64,000 bases of DNA from assembly GCF_002160015.1 (NCBI RefSeq), contig NZ_NFJT01000009.1, positions 42,495-106,494 on the forward strand, read 5' to 3'. A program made the position numbers and the translations under genes. Of the stretch, positions 16,719-26,078 are shown one piece after another. The notes beneath the pieces are model-generated. The model saw only the letters and a program-made list of their open reading frames with translations, was not told where the DNA came from and made no database searches. The DNA is from Anaerofilum sp. An201. GTDB taxonomy: Bacteria; Bacillota; Clostridia; Oscillospirales; Ruminococcaceae. Positions within the stretch are counted from its first letter, which is position 1, and each line of letters opens with the position of its first letter.

Positions 16719-17543
16719 ATGAAAGAGCTGCTTGCGTTTGAGCAGGTTTCCTACCAGTACGACAGCGGCGGAGAGCGGGAAGCCCTTTTCCCGCTCTCGG
16801 TGCGTCTGTGCGAAGGGGAAAAGATTGCCGTGCTGGGAAGCAACGGCGCGGGAAAATCCACCTTTTTCCTGCTGGCCAACGGGGTCCTCACGCCCCGCAG
16901 CGGGACCATCCTGCTGGACGGGGAGCCGGTGGGCAAAAAGGAAAAACAGCGCATGCAGCTGCGCCGCCGGGTGGGGCTGGTGTTCCAGGACCCGGATGTG
17001 CAGCTGCTGGCGGGCACCGTGGAGGAAGAAATCAGCTTTGGCCCGATGAATCTGGGCCTGCCGGAAGCAGAGGTGCGCCGCCGGGTGGAGATGGCGCTGG
17101 AGAGCCTGGGTCTGGCCGCATACCGCCGCCGCGGCCCGCAGTATCTCTCGGGCGGAGAAAAGCGCCGGGTGGCGATCGCCGACGTCCTGGCGATGGAGCC
17201 CGAAATCATGCTGCTGGACGAGCCGGCCAGCAACCTCGACCCGGCCGGGCAGGCGCTTTTGGAGGAAACGCTGGAATCCCTGCACCAAAAGGGGATAACA
17301 CTGCTGGTGGCCACCCACGACGTGGATTTCGCCTGGCGCTGGGCCGACCGGATTCTGGTATTCCACAATGGACGCCTGGAACAGGACGCGCCGCCGCACG
17401 CTGTTTTTGCGCAGGAGGAGCTTCTCTCCCGCTGCGGTCTGGAGCAGCCTTTGCTGTGGAAGGTGGCAAAGGCGCTGAAGATCCCGGTACCCAAACGCCC
17501 GGAAGAACTGGCAGACTACGAGATCAGGAGGAAAACGGAATGA
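16719..17543 (+). CDS. cbiO: cobalt ECF transporter ATPase
   Basis: A 274-residue ABC ATPase. Walker A is LGSNGAGKST, the Q-loop is GLVFQDPDVQLL, the signature is YLSGGEKRRVAIA, Walker B is IMLLDEPASNLD, and the switch His is in VATHDVDFA. FQDPDxQL is the ECF-type form. It energises CbiMNQ to import Co2+. Its stop overlaps the start of cbiK (ATGA). Confidence 0.97.
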   Translation: MKELLAFEQVSYQYDSGGEREALFPLSVRLCEGEKIAVLGSNGAGKSTFFLLANGVLTPRSGTILLDGEPVGKKEKQRMQLRRRVGLVFQDPDVQLLAGTVEEEISFGPMNLGLPEAEVRRRVEMALESLGLAAYRRRGPQYLSGGEKRRVAIADVLAMEPEIMLLDEPASNLDPAGQALLEETLESLHQKGITLLVATHDVDFAWRWADRILVFHNGRLEQDAPPHAVFAQEELLSRCGLEQPLLWKVAKALKIPVPKRPEELADYEIRRKTE

Positions 17544-18307
17544 AAACCGCATTGCTCTGCGTCAGCTTCGGCACCAGCGTGCCGGCTGCCAGAAAAAGCA
17601 TCACCGCCGTGGAGCAGGTGCTCTGCGAAGAAATGCCGCAGGCAGATTTCTTCCGGGTGTTCACCAGCAAGACCATCCGGCGGATTCTGGCCGCAAAGGG
17701 CGAGACCGTCTGGAGCATGGGCCAGGCGCTGGAGCAGCTGACAGACGGCCGCTACGACCGTGTGGTGATCCAGCCCACCCACTTTTTGTACGGACTGGAA
17801 TATGAAAAGCTGAAAGCCAGCGTGGAAGAAGCCCAAAAGCGGTTTCCCTGCCTGCTGCTGGGGGCGCCGCTCCTCTCCGGCACCAGGGACCTGTGTGCGC
17901 TGGCAAAAGTGCTGGCAGAGGAATTTCCCGCAAGAGAGCATTCCGCACTGGTATTTATGGGGCACGGCACGCCGCATTTTTCCAATGTGGTGTACCCCGC
18001 CCTGCAAACGGTGTTCCACATGATGGGCCGCAAGGACGTGTATGTGGGAACCGTGGAGGGATGGCCGGAGATCGATGAGATCTGCAAAAAATTGCAGGCA
18101 GAATCGTATACCCATGTGCGTACAGCCCCCCTGATGCTGGTGGCGGGAGACCACGCTGTCAACGACATGGCCGGCGAGGAAGAGGACAGCTGGAAAAGCA
18201 TCCTCACCCGCGAGGGTTATCAGGTGGAATGTATCCTGCAGGGGCTGGGCGTGCTGCCCGGCGTGCAGGAGATGTACCGGCAGCACCTGCGGGAACTTCT
18301 GCAATAA
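17540..18307 (+). CDS. cbiK: anaerobic sirohydrochlorin cobaltochelatase
   Basis: A 255-residue class II chelatase that inserts Co2+ into sirohydrochlorin, the branch step to B12. It begins ALLCVSFGTSVPAARKSI; the two metal-site histidines are in VFMGHGTPHFSN and MLVAGDHAVNDMAGEEEDSWK. There is no signal peptide, so unlike the periplasmic CbiKp forms it is cytoplasmic. The ATG at 17540 overlaps the cbiO stop by 4 bp; the longer ORF upstream is out-of-frame with cbiO. It lies 15 bp before cbiD. Confidence 0.96.
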   Translation: MKTALLCVSFGTSVPAARKSITAVEQVLCEEMPQADFFRVFTSKTIRRILAAKGETVWSMGQALEQLTDGRYDRVVIQPTHFLYGLEYEKLKASVEEAQKRFPCLLLGAPLLSGTRDLCALAKVLAEEFPAREHSALVFMGHGTPHFSNVVYPALQTVFHMMGRKDVYVGTVEGWPEIDEICKKLQAESYTHVRTAPLMLVAGDHAVNDMAGEEEDSWKSILTREGYQVECILQGLGVLPGVQEMYRQHLRELLQ

Positions 18308-18322
18308 AGGGAAGGAAGCAAG

Positions 18323-19453
18323 ATGGCACTGGACTATTACATCCGCAGCGGGCAGAGACAGCTGCGCTGCGGGTACACCACCGGCACCTGCGCGGCGCTG
18401 GCGGCGGCGGGAGCGGCGGCCTTTCTGCTCTCCGGAAAACGGCCGGAGACCCTCTCGCTGCTCACCCCCAAGGGCATCGCGGTGGAAACCGCGCCCGCGG
18501 TTCTTTTTATACAGGAAGGGACGGCGGTCTGCGGCGTGGTGAAGGACGGCGGGGATGACGCCGACGTGACCCACGGGCTGACCATCGAGGCCCATGTGCG
18601 GAAAAGCCGCCTCCCCGGCATCTCCATCGACGGAGGGGAAGGGGTGGGCCGCGTGACCCGGCCGGGGCTGGACCAGCCGGTGGGCGCCGCCGCCATCAAC
18701 CGGGTGCCCCGCCGGATGATCGAGCAGCAGGTGCAGCAGGTCTGCGACGAGCTGGGCTACGACGGCGGCGTCGAGGTGCGCATCTGCATCCCCGGCGGCC
18801 GGGAAACGGCGCAAAAGACCTTCAACCCCCAGCTGGGGGTGGAGGGCGGGCTGTCCATCCTGGGCACCTCCGGCATCGTGGAGCCGATGAGCGAGCAGGC
18901 GCTGGTGGACACCATCGCGGTGGAGCTGCGGCAGACAGCCGCTCTGGGCAGCAAACGCCTCCTGCTCACCCCCGGCAACTACGGGGAGGATTTTCTGCGG
19001 GAAAGCTCTCTCGCAGCGGACGTCCCGGTGGTCAAGTGCTCGAATTTTATCGGCGACGCGCTGGATATTGCCGGTATCCATCCGTTTGAGGAGGTGCTGC
19101 TGGTGGGGCACATCGGCAAGCTGGTCAAGGTGGCGGGCGGGGTGATGAACACCCATTCCCGCTATGCGGACTGCCGCACCGAGCTGGTGTGCGCCCATGC
19201 TGCGGTGTGCGGCGCTTCCCAAGCGGTGTGCACGGCGCTGCTGCAGGCGGCCACCACCGACGCATGCATCGAAATTTTAGACAGTGCCCGTCTGCGCCAG
19301 CCGGTGCTGGACCGCCTGCTGGACGCCATCCAGCGGCATCTGGAACACCGGGCCGGGGGCAAATACCGGGTCGGCGCGGTGCTGTTTTCCAATCAATACG
19401 GCCTGTTGGGGCAAACCCGGACGGCGAAGGAGATCATGGAATCATGGAAATGA
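18323..19453 (+). CDS. cbiD: cobalt-precorrin-5B C1-methyltransferase
   Basis: A 376-residue enzyme that methylates C1 in the anaerobic pathway. Family motifs are RCGYTTGTCAALAAAGA at the start, VVKDGGDDADVTHG, GGEGVGRVTRPGL, GGRETAQKTFNPQLG and LLVGHIGKLVKVAGG. The ATG follows AAGGAAG. It overlaps cbiL by 10 bp. Confidence 0.97.
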   Translation: MALDYYIRSGQRQLRCGYTTGTCAALAAAGAAAFLLSGKRPETLSLLTPKGIAVETAPAVLFIQEGTAVCGVVKDGGDDADVTHGLTIEAHVRKSRLPGISIDGGEGVGRVTRPGLDQPVGAAAINRVPRRMIEQQVQQVCDELGYDGGVEVRICIPGGRETAQKTFNPQLGVEGGLSILGTSGIVEPMSEQALVDTIAVELRQTAALGSKRLLLTPGNYGEDFLRESSLAADVPVVKCSNFIGDALDIAGIHPFEEVLLVGHIGKLVKVAGGVMNTHSRYADCRTELVCAHAAVCGASQAVCTALLQAATTDACIEILDSARLRQPVLDRLLDAIQRHLEHRAGGKYRVGAVLFSNQYGLLGQTRTAKEIMESWK

Positions 19454-20142
19454 AACGAGGGATTTTTTACGGTGTGGGCGTGGGCCCCGGAGACCCGGAA
19501 CTGCTGACGGTGAAGGCGCTGCGGGTGATGGGGGAGTGCCCGGTGCTGGCCTGCCCGCAGACAAAGAGCGGCGAGATGCTGGCGCTGGACATCGTCCGCC
19601 AGGCGATGGACATCTCGGAAAAGACCATCCTGCCGCTGCACTTCACCATGTCGCGCGACGCGGCGGTGCAGCGGGCGGCGCACGAAAAGGCGGCGGACGA
19701 GGTGTGCCGCTGGCTGGAGCAGGGAATGGATGTGGCCATGCCGAATCTGGGCGATGTGTCGATCTATTCCACCTATTGCTACCTGATGGAGCTGGTGCGC
19801 CTGCGCGGCTTTGAGACCCGCATGGTGGCCGGTGTGCCCAGCTTCTGCGCCGTCGCCGCCCGGCTGGGTGTGAGCCTCACCGAGATGAACAGCCCGCTGC
19901 ACATCGCGCCCGGCAGCTTTGATCTGGAGGAGGTCCTCCACTGGCCGGGAAACAAGGTCCTGATGAAATCCGGCAGCCAGATGCCGGGTGTTCTGCGCGC
20001 CATTGAGGAGCACGCAAGCCTTGCAAACAGCGCCATGATCCAGAACTGCGGTCTGCCCAACGAGCGGGTGTTCCCCAATCTCGCCCGGGAGGTCCCGCAG
20101 GAATCCACCGGCTATTTTGCAACCGTGATCGTAAAGGAGTGA
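19444..20142 (+). CDS. cbiL: cobalt-factor II C20-methyltransferase
   Basis: A 232-residue SAM-dependent corrin methyltransferase. It begins GIFYGVGVGPGDPELLTVKA, has VLACPQTKSGEML, and NLGDVSIYSTYCYL, the CbiL/CobI subtype hallmarks. Of two possible starts, 19444 (MEMKRG) is nearer an AAGGAG at 19427-19432; 19450 would overlap the cbiD stop as ATGA. It is followed 6 bp later by cbiF. Confidence 0.95.
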   Translation: MEMKRGIFYGVGVGPGDPELLTVKALRVMGECPVLACPQTKSGEMLALDIVRQAMDISEKTILPLHFTMSRDAAVQRAAHEKAADEVCRWLEQGMDVAMPNLGDVSIYSTYCYLMELVRLRGFETRMVAGVPSFCAVAARLGVSLTEMNSPLHIAPGSFDLEEVLHWPGNKVLMKSGSQMPGVLRAIEEHASLANSAMIQNCGLPNERVFPNLAREVPQESTGYFATVIVKE

Positions 20143-20148
20143 GGGAAG

Positions 20149-20916
20149 ATGGTACATTTTGTAGGAGCGGGTCCGGGAGCGCCCGACCTGATCACCCTGC
20201 GCGGTGCCGAGCTGCTGCGAAAGGCCGACTGCATCATCTACGCCGGCAGCCTTGTCAACCCGGCGCTGCTGGAGATGGCAAAAGAAGGCTGTGAGATCCA
20301 CAACAGCGCCGCCATGACGCTGGAAGAGGTGCTGGAGGTCATGGAGCGGATGGAGGCGGCCGGAAAGGAGACCGTGCGCCTGCACACCGGGGACGCCAGC
20401 CTGTTCGGCGCCATCCGCGAACAGATGGACGCGCTGGACGAAAGGGACATCCCCTATGACGACACCCCCGGCGTTTCCAGCTTCTGCGGCGCGGCGGCTG
20501 CCTTGAATGCGGAATACACCCTGCCCGGCGTGAGCCAGAGCCTGATCATCACCCGCATGGCGGGACGCACGCCGGTGCCGGAAAAGGAGCAGCTGGCCTC
20601 GATGGCACAGCATGGGACTTCGATGGTGCTGTTCCTGTCCTCCGGCCTTCTCCGGAAGGTGCAGGACGAGCTGCTGCGCGGCGGCTATCAGGCCGATACC
20701 CCCGCGGCCATCGTATACAAGGCCACCTGGCCGGACGAAAAGGTCATCCGGTGCACGGTGGGCACACTGGCCCGGCGCGGTGCGGAGGAGGGCATCCGAA
20801 AGACCGCCCTGCTGCTGATCGGCGATTTTCTCGATTCCTGCTACGAGCGCAGCCGCCTGTATGATCCCACCTTTACCACCGAGTTCCGGCAGGCAAGCGC
20901 ACCGAAAAAACAGTAA
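20149..20916 (+). CDS. cbiF: cobalt-precorrin-4 C11-methyltransferase
   Basis: A 255-residue methyltransferase of the tetrapyrrole methylase family. Signatures are VHFVGAGPGAPDLITLRG, CIIYAGSLVNPALL, RLHTGDASLFGAIREQMD, and YDDTPGVSSFCGAAAAL, which together identify CbiF/CobM. The length is normal. The gap of 33 bp to cbiG contains that gene's ribosome binding site only. Confidence 0.96.
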   Translation: MVHFVGAGPGAPDLITLRGAELLRKADCIIYAGSLVNPALLEMAKEGCEIHNSAAMTLEEVLEVMERMEAAGKETVRLHTGDASLFGAIREQMDALDERDIPYDDTPGVSSFCGAAAALNAEYTLPGVSQSLIITRMAGRTPVPEKEQLASMAQHGTSMVLFLSSGLLRKVQDELLRGGYQADTPAAIVYKATWPDEKVIRCTVGTLARRGAEEGIRKTALLLIGDFLDSCYERSRLYDPTFTTEFRQASAPKKQ

Positions 20917-20949
20917 TCCCGTACATCACACAAAAGGGCGGTGACACAA

Positions 20950-21960
20950 ATGAAGCTGGCGTTTCTGGCCTTTACCGAAAAGGGGTTTGCCCTTGCCGGT
21001 TCTCTGGCACAGGCTCTCGGCGGCACTGCTTCCCGCTGCGGCGAACCCGACTCCCTGTCCGGCTGGACACAAAAGCAGTTTGCTGAGGCGGACGGACTGG
21101 TGTTTGTGGGGGCAGTGGGCATCGCTGTCCGCGCCATCGCCCCCTTGATCGAAAAGAAATGGAAAGACCCGGCGGTGGTGGCGGTGGACGAGTGCGCGCA
21201 GTTTGCGGTGCCCCTGCTTTCGGGACACCTCGGCGGAGCAAACCGCCTTGCTCGCGCCATCAGCGAGGTGTGCGGCGCACAGGCGGTTGTCACCACCGCA
21301 ACCGACGTGAACGGCGTCTTCGCGGTGGATGAATGGGCCGTCAGTCAGGGGCTGTCGGTCGTTGATCCGCAGCATATCAAGCACATTTCCGGCCGGCTGC
21401 TGGCAGGAGAGAGCATCCGCCTGTACAGCACCTGTCCCATCGAGGGAGAATGTCCGCCGGGCGTGGAGTGCACCGAAACCCTTCCCGCCGATGTAGCAGT
21501 GAGTGTGCGGCGGGAAGATGTGGTGCTGTCGCTGGCGCCGAAGGTCGTGGTGCTGGGGGTGGGCTGCCGGAAGGGGACGCCGCAAAGCACCATCGAAGAA
21601 GTGCTGCATCGCTTTTTGCGGCAGAGCGGTCTGCGGATCGAGTCCATCTGCGCCGTGGCCAGCATCGACCTGAAAAAAGAGGAGCCCGGTCTGCTTGCGT
21701 TCTGCCGCAGTCATGGCTGGACGCTGGAAACCCGCACCGCACAGCAGCTCTGCCGGACACCGGGCGAGTTCACCCCCTCGGCGTTTGTGAAGCAGATGAC
21801 CGGTGTGGACAACGTCTGCGAGCGCAGTGCTGCGGCGGTCAGCGGCGGCAGAGTATCCGTGAAAAAATTCGCCGCCGACGGTGTGACGATGGCGGCAGCA
21901 GAAAAGTCCTTCCGGCTGCACTGGAACTGGAAGCCGGCAGAAAGAAGAGGAGAACAATGA
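20950..21960 (+). CDS. cbiG: cobalt-precorrin-5A hydrolase
   Basis: A 336-residue protein that opens the delta-lactone and releases the C20 fragment as acetaldehyde. Family patterns are AFLAFTEKGFALA near the start, VGAVGIAVRAIAPL, PLLSGHLGGANRLA, and the C-terminal domain VVLGVGCRKGTPQSTIEE with ICAVASIDLKKEEPGLL. The ATG at 20950 has an AGGGCGGT site 7 bases upstream; a GTG three codons earlier sits inside that site. It overlaps cbiH by 4 bp. Confidence 0.95.
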   Translation: MKLAFLAFTEKGFALAGSLAQALGGTASRCGEPDSLSGWTQKQFAEADGLVFVGAVGIAVRAIAPLIEKKWKDPAVVAVDECAQFAVPLLSGHLGGANRLARAISEVCGAQAVVTTATDVNGVFAVDEWAVSQGLSVVDPQHIKHISGRLLAGESIRLYSTCPIEGECPPGVECTETLPADVAVSVRREDVVLSLAPKVVVLGVGCRKGTPQSTIEEVLHRFLRQSGLRIESICAVASIDLKKEEPGLLAFCRSHGWTLETRTAQQLCRTPGEFTPSAFVKQMTGVDNVCERSAAAVSGGRVSVKKFAADGVTMAAAEKSFRLHWNWKPAERRGEQ

Positions 21961-22700
21961 ATACCTTGTATGTAGTGGGCCTTGGTCCCGGCGGAGAGCA
22001 GTTTCTCACCGGGCAGGCCAGAGAAGCGCTGGAGCGGGCGCAGGTGCTGTGCGGCTATACCGTCTATGTAGACCTGATTGCCTCGCTGTTTCCCGAAAAG
22101 GAAACCTACACTTCTCCCATGAAAAAGGAGCTGGACCGCTGCCGCTGGGCGATGGAGACCGCGCAGGCGGGCAGGGACGTGGCGCTGGTGTGCAGCGGAG
22201 ACGCCGGGGTGTACGGCATGGCGGGGCTGCTGCTGCAGCTGTCGCCGCAGTATCCCGGCGTGGAGATCCAGGTGGTGGCAGGCGTGACGGCGGCGCTTTC
22301 GGGCGGCGCGGTGCTGGGTGCGCCGCTGGGCCACGACTTCTGCGTCGTCTCCCTCTCCGACCTTCTCACCCCGTGGGAGGTCATCGAAAAGCGGCTGCGC
22401 TGTGCGGCGTGGGGCGATTTCTGCCTGTGCCTGTATAACCCCAGCTCCCGCAAGCGGGCGGACTATCTGGCAAAGGCCTGCGACATCCTGTTGGCAGAGG
22501 GCAAATCCCCCGACACCGTCTGCGGATGGGTGCGGAATATCGGCCGGGAAGGGCAGAGCGCACAGGTGCTCTCCCTTGCCGCGCTGCGGGACGCAAAGCT
22601 GGATATGTTCACCACCGTCTTCATCGGCTCCTCCACCACGCAGGAGATCGACGGCCGGATGGTAACGCCCCGCGGGTACGAGAAAAAATGCGAGTGGTGA
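21957..22700 (+). CDS. cbiH: cobalt-factor III C17-methyltransferase (ring contraction)
   Basis: A 247-residue methyltransferase. LYVVGLGPGGEQFLT at the start, AQVLCGYTVYVDLI, LVCSGDAGVYGMAGLL, VVAGVTAALSGGAVLGAPLGHDFCVVSLSDLLTPW (quoted as its parts AALSGGAVLGAPLGHD and FCVVSLSDLLTPW) and LYNPSSRKR identify CbiH/CobJ. It methylates C17 and drives ring contraction. It overlaps cbiG by 4 bp and cbiJ by 13 bp. Confidence 0.95.
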   Translation: MNTLYVVGLGPGGEQFLTGQAREALERAQVLCGYTVYVDLIASLFPEKETYTSPMKKELDRCRWAMETAQAGRDVALVCSGDAGVYGMAGLLLQLSPQYPGVEIQVVAGVTAALSGGAVLGAPLGHDFCVVSLSDLLTPWEVIEKRLRCAAWGDFCLCLYNPSSRKRADYLAKACDILLAEGKSPDTVCGWVRNIGREGQSAQVLSLAALRDAKLDMFTTVFIGSSTTQEIDGRMVTPRGYEKKCEW

Positions 22701-23431
22701 TTTTCAGCGGCACCACCGAAGGGCGGCAGCTCTCCGCACAGACGGCGGCGATGGGCGCACAGACGGTCGTGTGCGTCGCCACCGAATACGGCAAAACCAT
22801 GCAGCAGCAGATTCCGGGTACCCGGACACTCTCCGGCCGCATGGACGCGGAACAGATGGCAGAGGTGCTCCAAACCGCCGATCTGTGTATCGACGCCACC
22901 CATCCCTATGCCAAGGAAGCCAGCCGGAACATCCGTGCGGCGGCACAGGCGGCGAAGGTTCCCTGCCGGCGGCTGCTGCGCCGGGAAAGCGAACTGCCGC
23001 CGGACTGCCTGCTGGCAGAGGACGCCGCGGATGCCGCCCGCCTTTTGCAGAGCACCGAGGGGAATATCCTCCTCACCACCGGCGCCAAGGAGCTGGCCGC
23101 ATTTGCAGCGGTAGAGCGGCAGCGGCTGTATCCGCGGGTGCTGCCGATGCAGGAAAGCCTTGCCGCCTGTGAAGCGATGGAGATCCCCCGCGGCCATGTC
23201 ATCGCCATGCAGGGCCCGTTTTCCTGCGAGCTGAACACCGCGCTGCTTCGCCAGTTTTCCATCCGCTGGCTGGTGACAAAGGACGGCGGCGCGGCGGGAG
23301 GTTTTGCAGAAAAGGCCGAGGCTGCCCGCAAAACGGGGGCGGGGCTGGTGGTGATCCGCCGCCCCCCGGAGGAGGGCGAACCCTACGAAACGATTTTGGA
23401 ATTGTGCAAGGAGATGATGGGATGCAGGTGA
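22688..23431 (+). CDS. cbiJ: cobalt-precorrin-6A reductase
   Basis: A 247-residue NAD(P)H-dependent reductase. Its start VVIFSGTTEGRQLSAQ, the segment CIDATHPYAKEASRNIR, the loop LLTTGAKELAAFA, and HVIAMQGPFS plus LVTKDGGAAGGFAEK are CbiJ/CobK hallmarks. The ATG at 22688 gives normal length; it starts within the last codons of cbiH. It overlaps cbiET by 10 bp. Confidence 0.94.
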   Translation: MRVVIFSGTTEGRQLSAQTAAMGAQTVVCVATEYGKTMQQQIPGTRTLSGRMDAEQMAEVLQTADLCIDATHPYAKEASRNIRAAAQAAKVPCRRLLRRESELPPDCLLAEDAADAARLLQSTEGNILLTTGAKELAAFAAVERQRLYPRVLPMQESLAACEAMEIPRGHVIAMQGPFSCELNTALLRQFSIRWLVTKDGGAAGGFAEKAEAARKTGAGLVVIRRPPEEGEPYETILELCKEMMGCR

Positions 23432-24621
23432 TATTGGCAGCGTCCGGCGGAGGCAGCCGGGGCACCGTCACGGAGGAATGCCGGAAGGCGCTGGAAAACG
23501 CCTCCTGTATCATCGGGGCAAAGCGGCTGCTGGAGAGCCTTCCGGATTCCTGCACAGCCAACCGCGCGGCGGCCACCCGCCCCGCGGAGATCCTGCAGGT
23601 CATCCGGGCGCAGGGGGAGGGCTGTGTGGTGCTGTACAGCGGGGATACCGGCTTTTATTCCGGCACCCGCTCCCTCATCCCCCTGCTGGAACGGGAGCAC
23701 ATCGCCTACACCGTGCTGCCCGGCATTTCCAGCGTGCAGCTGCTCTCGGCCGCGCTGGGCAGGCCGTGGCAGGACTGGCTGCTCCTCTCCGCGCACGGGG
23801 TGAACTGCAACCCGGTGGGCGCGGTGATGCAGGGGAAACCGGTGTTTTTCCTCACCGGCGGGGAACTCGGCCCGGCCGAGCTGTGCCGAGAGCTGGCGCA
23901 GGCCGGGCTGGAAACGCTGCCGGTCGTCGTGGGCGAAAACCTCTCCTATCCCCACCAGCGCATCTTCCGGGGCACGGCGGGCGAATTTGCCGGGATGCAA
24001 TTTGAACCCCTGAGCGTATTGCTGGCGGAACCGGCCGGGCATGTCACACGCCGGACGCCCGGGTTTCCGGATTCCCTTTTCACCCGCGGCGAGGTGCCGA
24101 TGACCAAGCAGGAGGTGCGGGCGGCGGTGCTGGCAAAGATGGCCCCCCGTCCCCGCGACATCCTGTGGGACGTGGGCGCGGGCACCGGCAGCGTGAGCAT
24201 CGAGCTGGCACTGGCAGCAAGCTGGGGCCGTACCTATGCAATTGAGTGCAATGAAAAAGCCTGTGAGCTCATCCGGGTGAACCGGGAAAAGCTGGGTGCG
24301 TGGAATCTCCGCCTGATCGAAGGCGCCGCACCGCAGGCGCTGGATGCGCTGGAAACGCCCAACGCCGTCTTCATCGGCGGCACAAAAGGTTCCATGCAGA
24401 AGGTGGTGGATCTGGTGCTGGACCGCAATCCCGCCGCCCGCATCTGCATTTCGGCGATCTGCATCGAAACGCTGTACCAGGCGGTGCAGGCGCTGCAAAG
24501 CCGCGGTGTGGACCCGGAGGTAATCCAGATCGGCATCAGCCGGGGAAAGGCGGCGGGGCCGCTCCACCTGCTGCTGGCGAACAATCCCATCTTTCTGATT
24601 GCGGGGAATTGCGATGGTTGA
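23422..24621 (+). CDS. cbiET: fused cobalt-precorrin-7 C5-methyltransferase / C15-methyltransferase (decarboxylating)
   Basis: A 399-residue fusion. Residues about 1-205 are CbiE (GAKRLLESL, VVLYSGDTGFYSGTRSL, VLPGISSVQLLSAALG). Residues about 215-399 are CbiT, with the class I SAM-binding motif LWDVGAGTGSVSIELAL, the acidic AIECNEKACELIRVN and AVFIGGTKGSMQ. It methylates C5 and C15 and decarboxylates the C12 side chain. The ATG at 23422 has AAGGAG 8 bases upstream. It overlaps cbiA by 8 bp. Confidence 0.95.
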   Translation: MQVILAASGGGSRGTVTEECRKALENASCIIGAKRLLESLPDSCTANRAAATRPAEILQVIRAQGEGCVVLYSGDTGFYSGTRSLIPLLEREHIAYTVLPGISSVQLLSAALGRPWQDWLLLSAHGVNCNPVGAVMQGKPVFFLTGGELGPAELCRELAQAGLETLPVVVGENLSYPHQRIFRGTAGEFAGMQFEPLSVLLAEPAGHVTRRTPGFPDSLFTRGEVPMTKQEVRAAVLAKMAPRPRDILWDVGAGTGSVSIELALAASWGRTYAIECNEKACELIRVNREKLGAWNLRLIEGAAPQALDALETPNAVFIGGTKGSMQKVVDLVLDRNPAARICISAICIETLYQAVQALQSRGVDPEVIQIGISRGKAAGPLHLLLANNPIFLIAGNCDG

Positions 24622-25969
24622 GATATTGCTGGCGGCTCCCGCGTCGGGCGGCGGGAAAACCACCGTCACCTGTGCGCTGCTTGCGGCGCTGGCAAAGCGG
24701 GGATTTTCCCCCTGCGCCTTCAAGTGCGGCCCGGACTACATAGACCCCATGTTCCACCGCTCGGTGCTGGGGGTGGAGAGCCACAATCTGGACCTTTTCC
24801 TCTGCACGGAAGACAGTCTGCGCGCGCTGTATGAACGGCACATTTCCGGCCATCAGGCCGCGGTGTGCGAGGGCGTGATGGGCTACTACGACGGGGTGGG
24901 CGGCAGCACTGCGCAGGCCAGCGCATGGCATGTGGCCAGCACGCTGGAGCTTCCGGTGCTGCTGGTCATCCGCCCCAAAGGCGCCAGCCTCACACTGGCG
25001 GCACAGGTCAAGGGGCTGTGCAGCTTCCGGGAAAACAGCCGTATCCGCGGCATTTTTCTCAACGACTGCCCGCCCATGCTGTTTGCCAGCCTCGCCCCCA
25101 TGCTGGAGAGGGAAACCGGTCTTCCGGTGCTGGGATATCTCCCCCGCATGGAGGAAGCGGCCTTCCAAAGCCGCCATCTGGGGCTGTACACCGCCGGAGA
25201 GATCGAGGGGCTGCAGCAGCGCATCGACATTCTGGCGCAGAAACTGGAACAGACCACCGATATGCCGCGTCTGCTGGAGCTGTTCGCGGGCCGCGACCGG
25301 GCAGCCGCTTTCCGGCCAGTGCCGACGCCTGTAAAAACCGCCATCGCGGTGGCGCAGGACGAGGCCTTCTGCTTCACCTACGCCGAGACGCTGGACGCCC
25401 TGCGGGACGCCGGGGCGCAGATCGTCCCGTTCCGCCCGCTGCACGACGCCGCCCTGCCGGAGAAGATCGGCGGGCTGTATCTGCCCGGCGGCTACCCGGA
25501 GCTGTACGCCCGGCAGCTTTCCCAAAACGGATCCATGCGCCGGGCCATCCGCGGCGCGATCTCCAGAGGGATGCCCACGGTGGCGGAATGCGGCGGTTTT
25601 CTGTATCTGGGCCAAACCCTCGAGGACGAAACCGGCCACGCCTATCCCATGACCGGAGCACTCCCCGGCAGCGGCGTCAAAAAGCAAAAGCTGGTGCGGT
25701 TTGGCTATGCCAGCCTCACAGCCAAAACCGACAGCCTGCTGTTCGCACAGGGGGAGGAAATCCCGGTGCACGAGTTCCACTATTGGGATTCCACCGAAAA
25801 CGGCAGCGATTTCACAGCCCAAAAGCCGGTTTCGGGCCGAAGCTGGCAGTGCGGCTTTGGAGAAAAGAATCTCTACGCCGCCTTCCCGCATCTGTATTTC
25901 TGGGGAAATCCGCAGTGGGCCGCACGCTTTGTGCAGGCGGCCGCGCGGTATGCAAAATCGGAAGAATAA
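24614..25969 (+). CDS. cbiA: cobyrinate a,c-diamide synthase
   Basis: A 451-residue amidotransferase. The N-terminal ATPase half has the P-loop ASGGGKTTVTCALL and CGPDYIDPMFH; the C-terminal glutaminase half has YLPGGYPELYARQL and AECGGFLYLG with the nucleophile Cys. It amidates the a and c side chains using glutamine and ATP. The ATG at 24614 is chosen over a TTG five codons upstream. After its stop there are 109 bp with two palindromes before cobT. Confidence 0.96.
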   Translation: MVEILLAAPASGGGKTTVTCALLAALAKRGFSPCAFKCGPDYIDPMFHRSVLGVESHNLDLFLCTEDSLRALYERHISGHQAAVCEGVMGYYDGVGGSTAQASAWHVASTLELPVLLVIRPKGASLTLAAQVKGLCSFRENSRIRGIFLNDCPPMLFASLAPMLERETGLPVLGYLPRMEEAAFQSRHLGLYTAGEIEGLQQRIDILAQKLEQTTDMPRLLELFAGRDRAAAFRPVPTPVKTAIAVAQDEAFCFTYAETLDALRDAGAQIVPFRPLHDAALPEKIGGLYLPGGYPELYARQLSQNGSMRRAIRGAISRGMPTVAECGGFLYLGQTLEDETGHAYPMTGALPGSGVKKQKLVRFGYASLTAKTDSLLFAQGEEIPVHEFHYWDSTENGSDFTAQKPVSGRSWQCGFGEKNLYAAFPHLYFWGNPQWAARFVQAAARYAKSEE

Positions 25970-25984
25970 AGGAAGAATAAAGTT

Positions 25985-26042
25985 TTCGTCCACCTTTTGA
26001 AAAAGGTGGCGGGGTTTGCAAAGGGGCGGCGCCCCTTTGTGC
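25985..26042. repeat. palindromic repeat pair between cbiA and cobT
   Basis: Two adjacent hairpins, CCACCTTTTGAAAAAGGTGG and AAAGGGGCGGCGCCCCTTT, separated by a short GC-rich spacer. Neither has a good T-tract on the plus strand, so termination inside the operon is unlikely. They look like a small intergenic palindromic (REP-like) element, and could stabilise or process the mRNA. Confidence 0.6.
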
Positions 26043-26078
26043 CAAACGCAAGCAGGGGGTCAGGAAGAAGGAATCGGA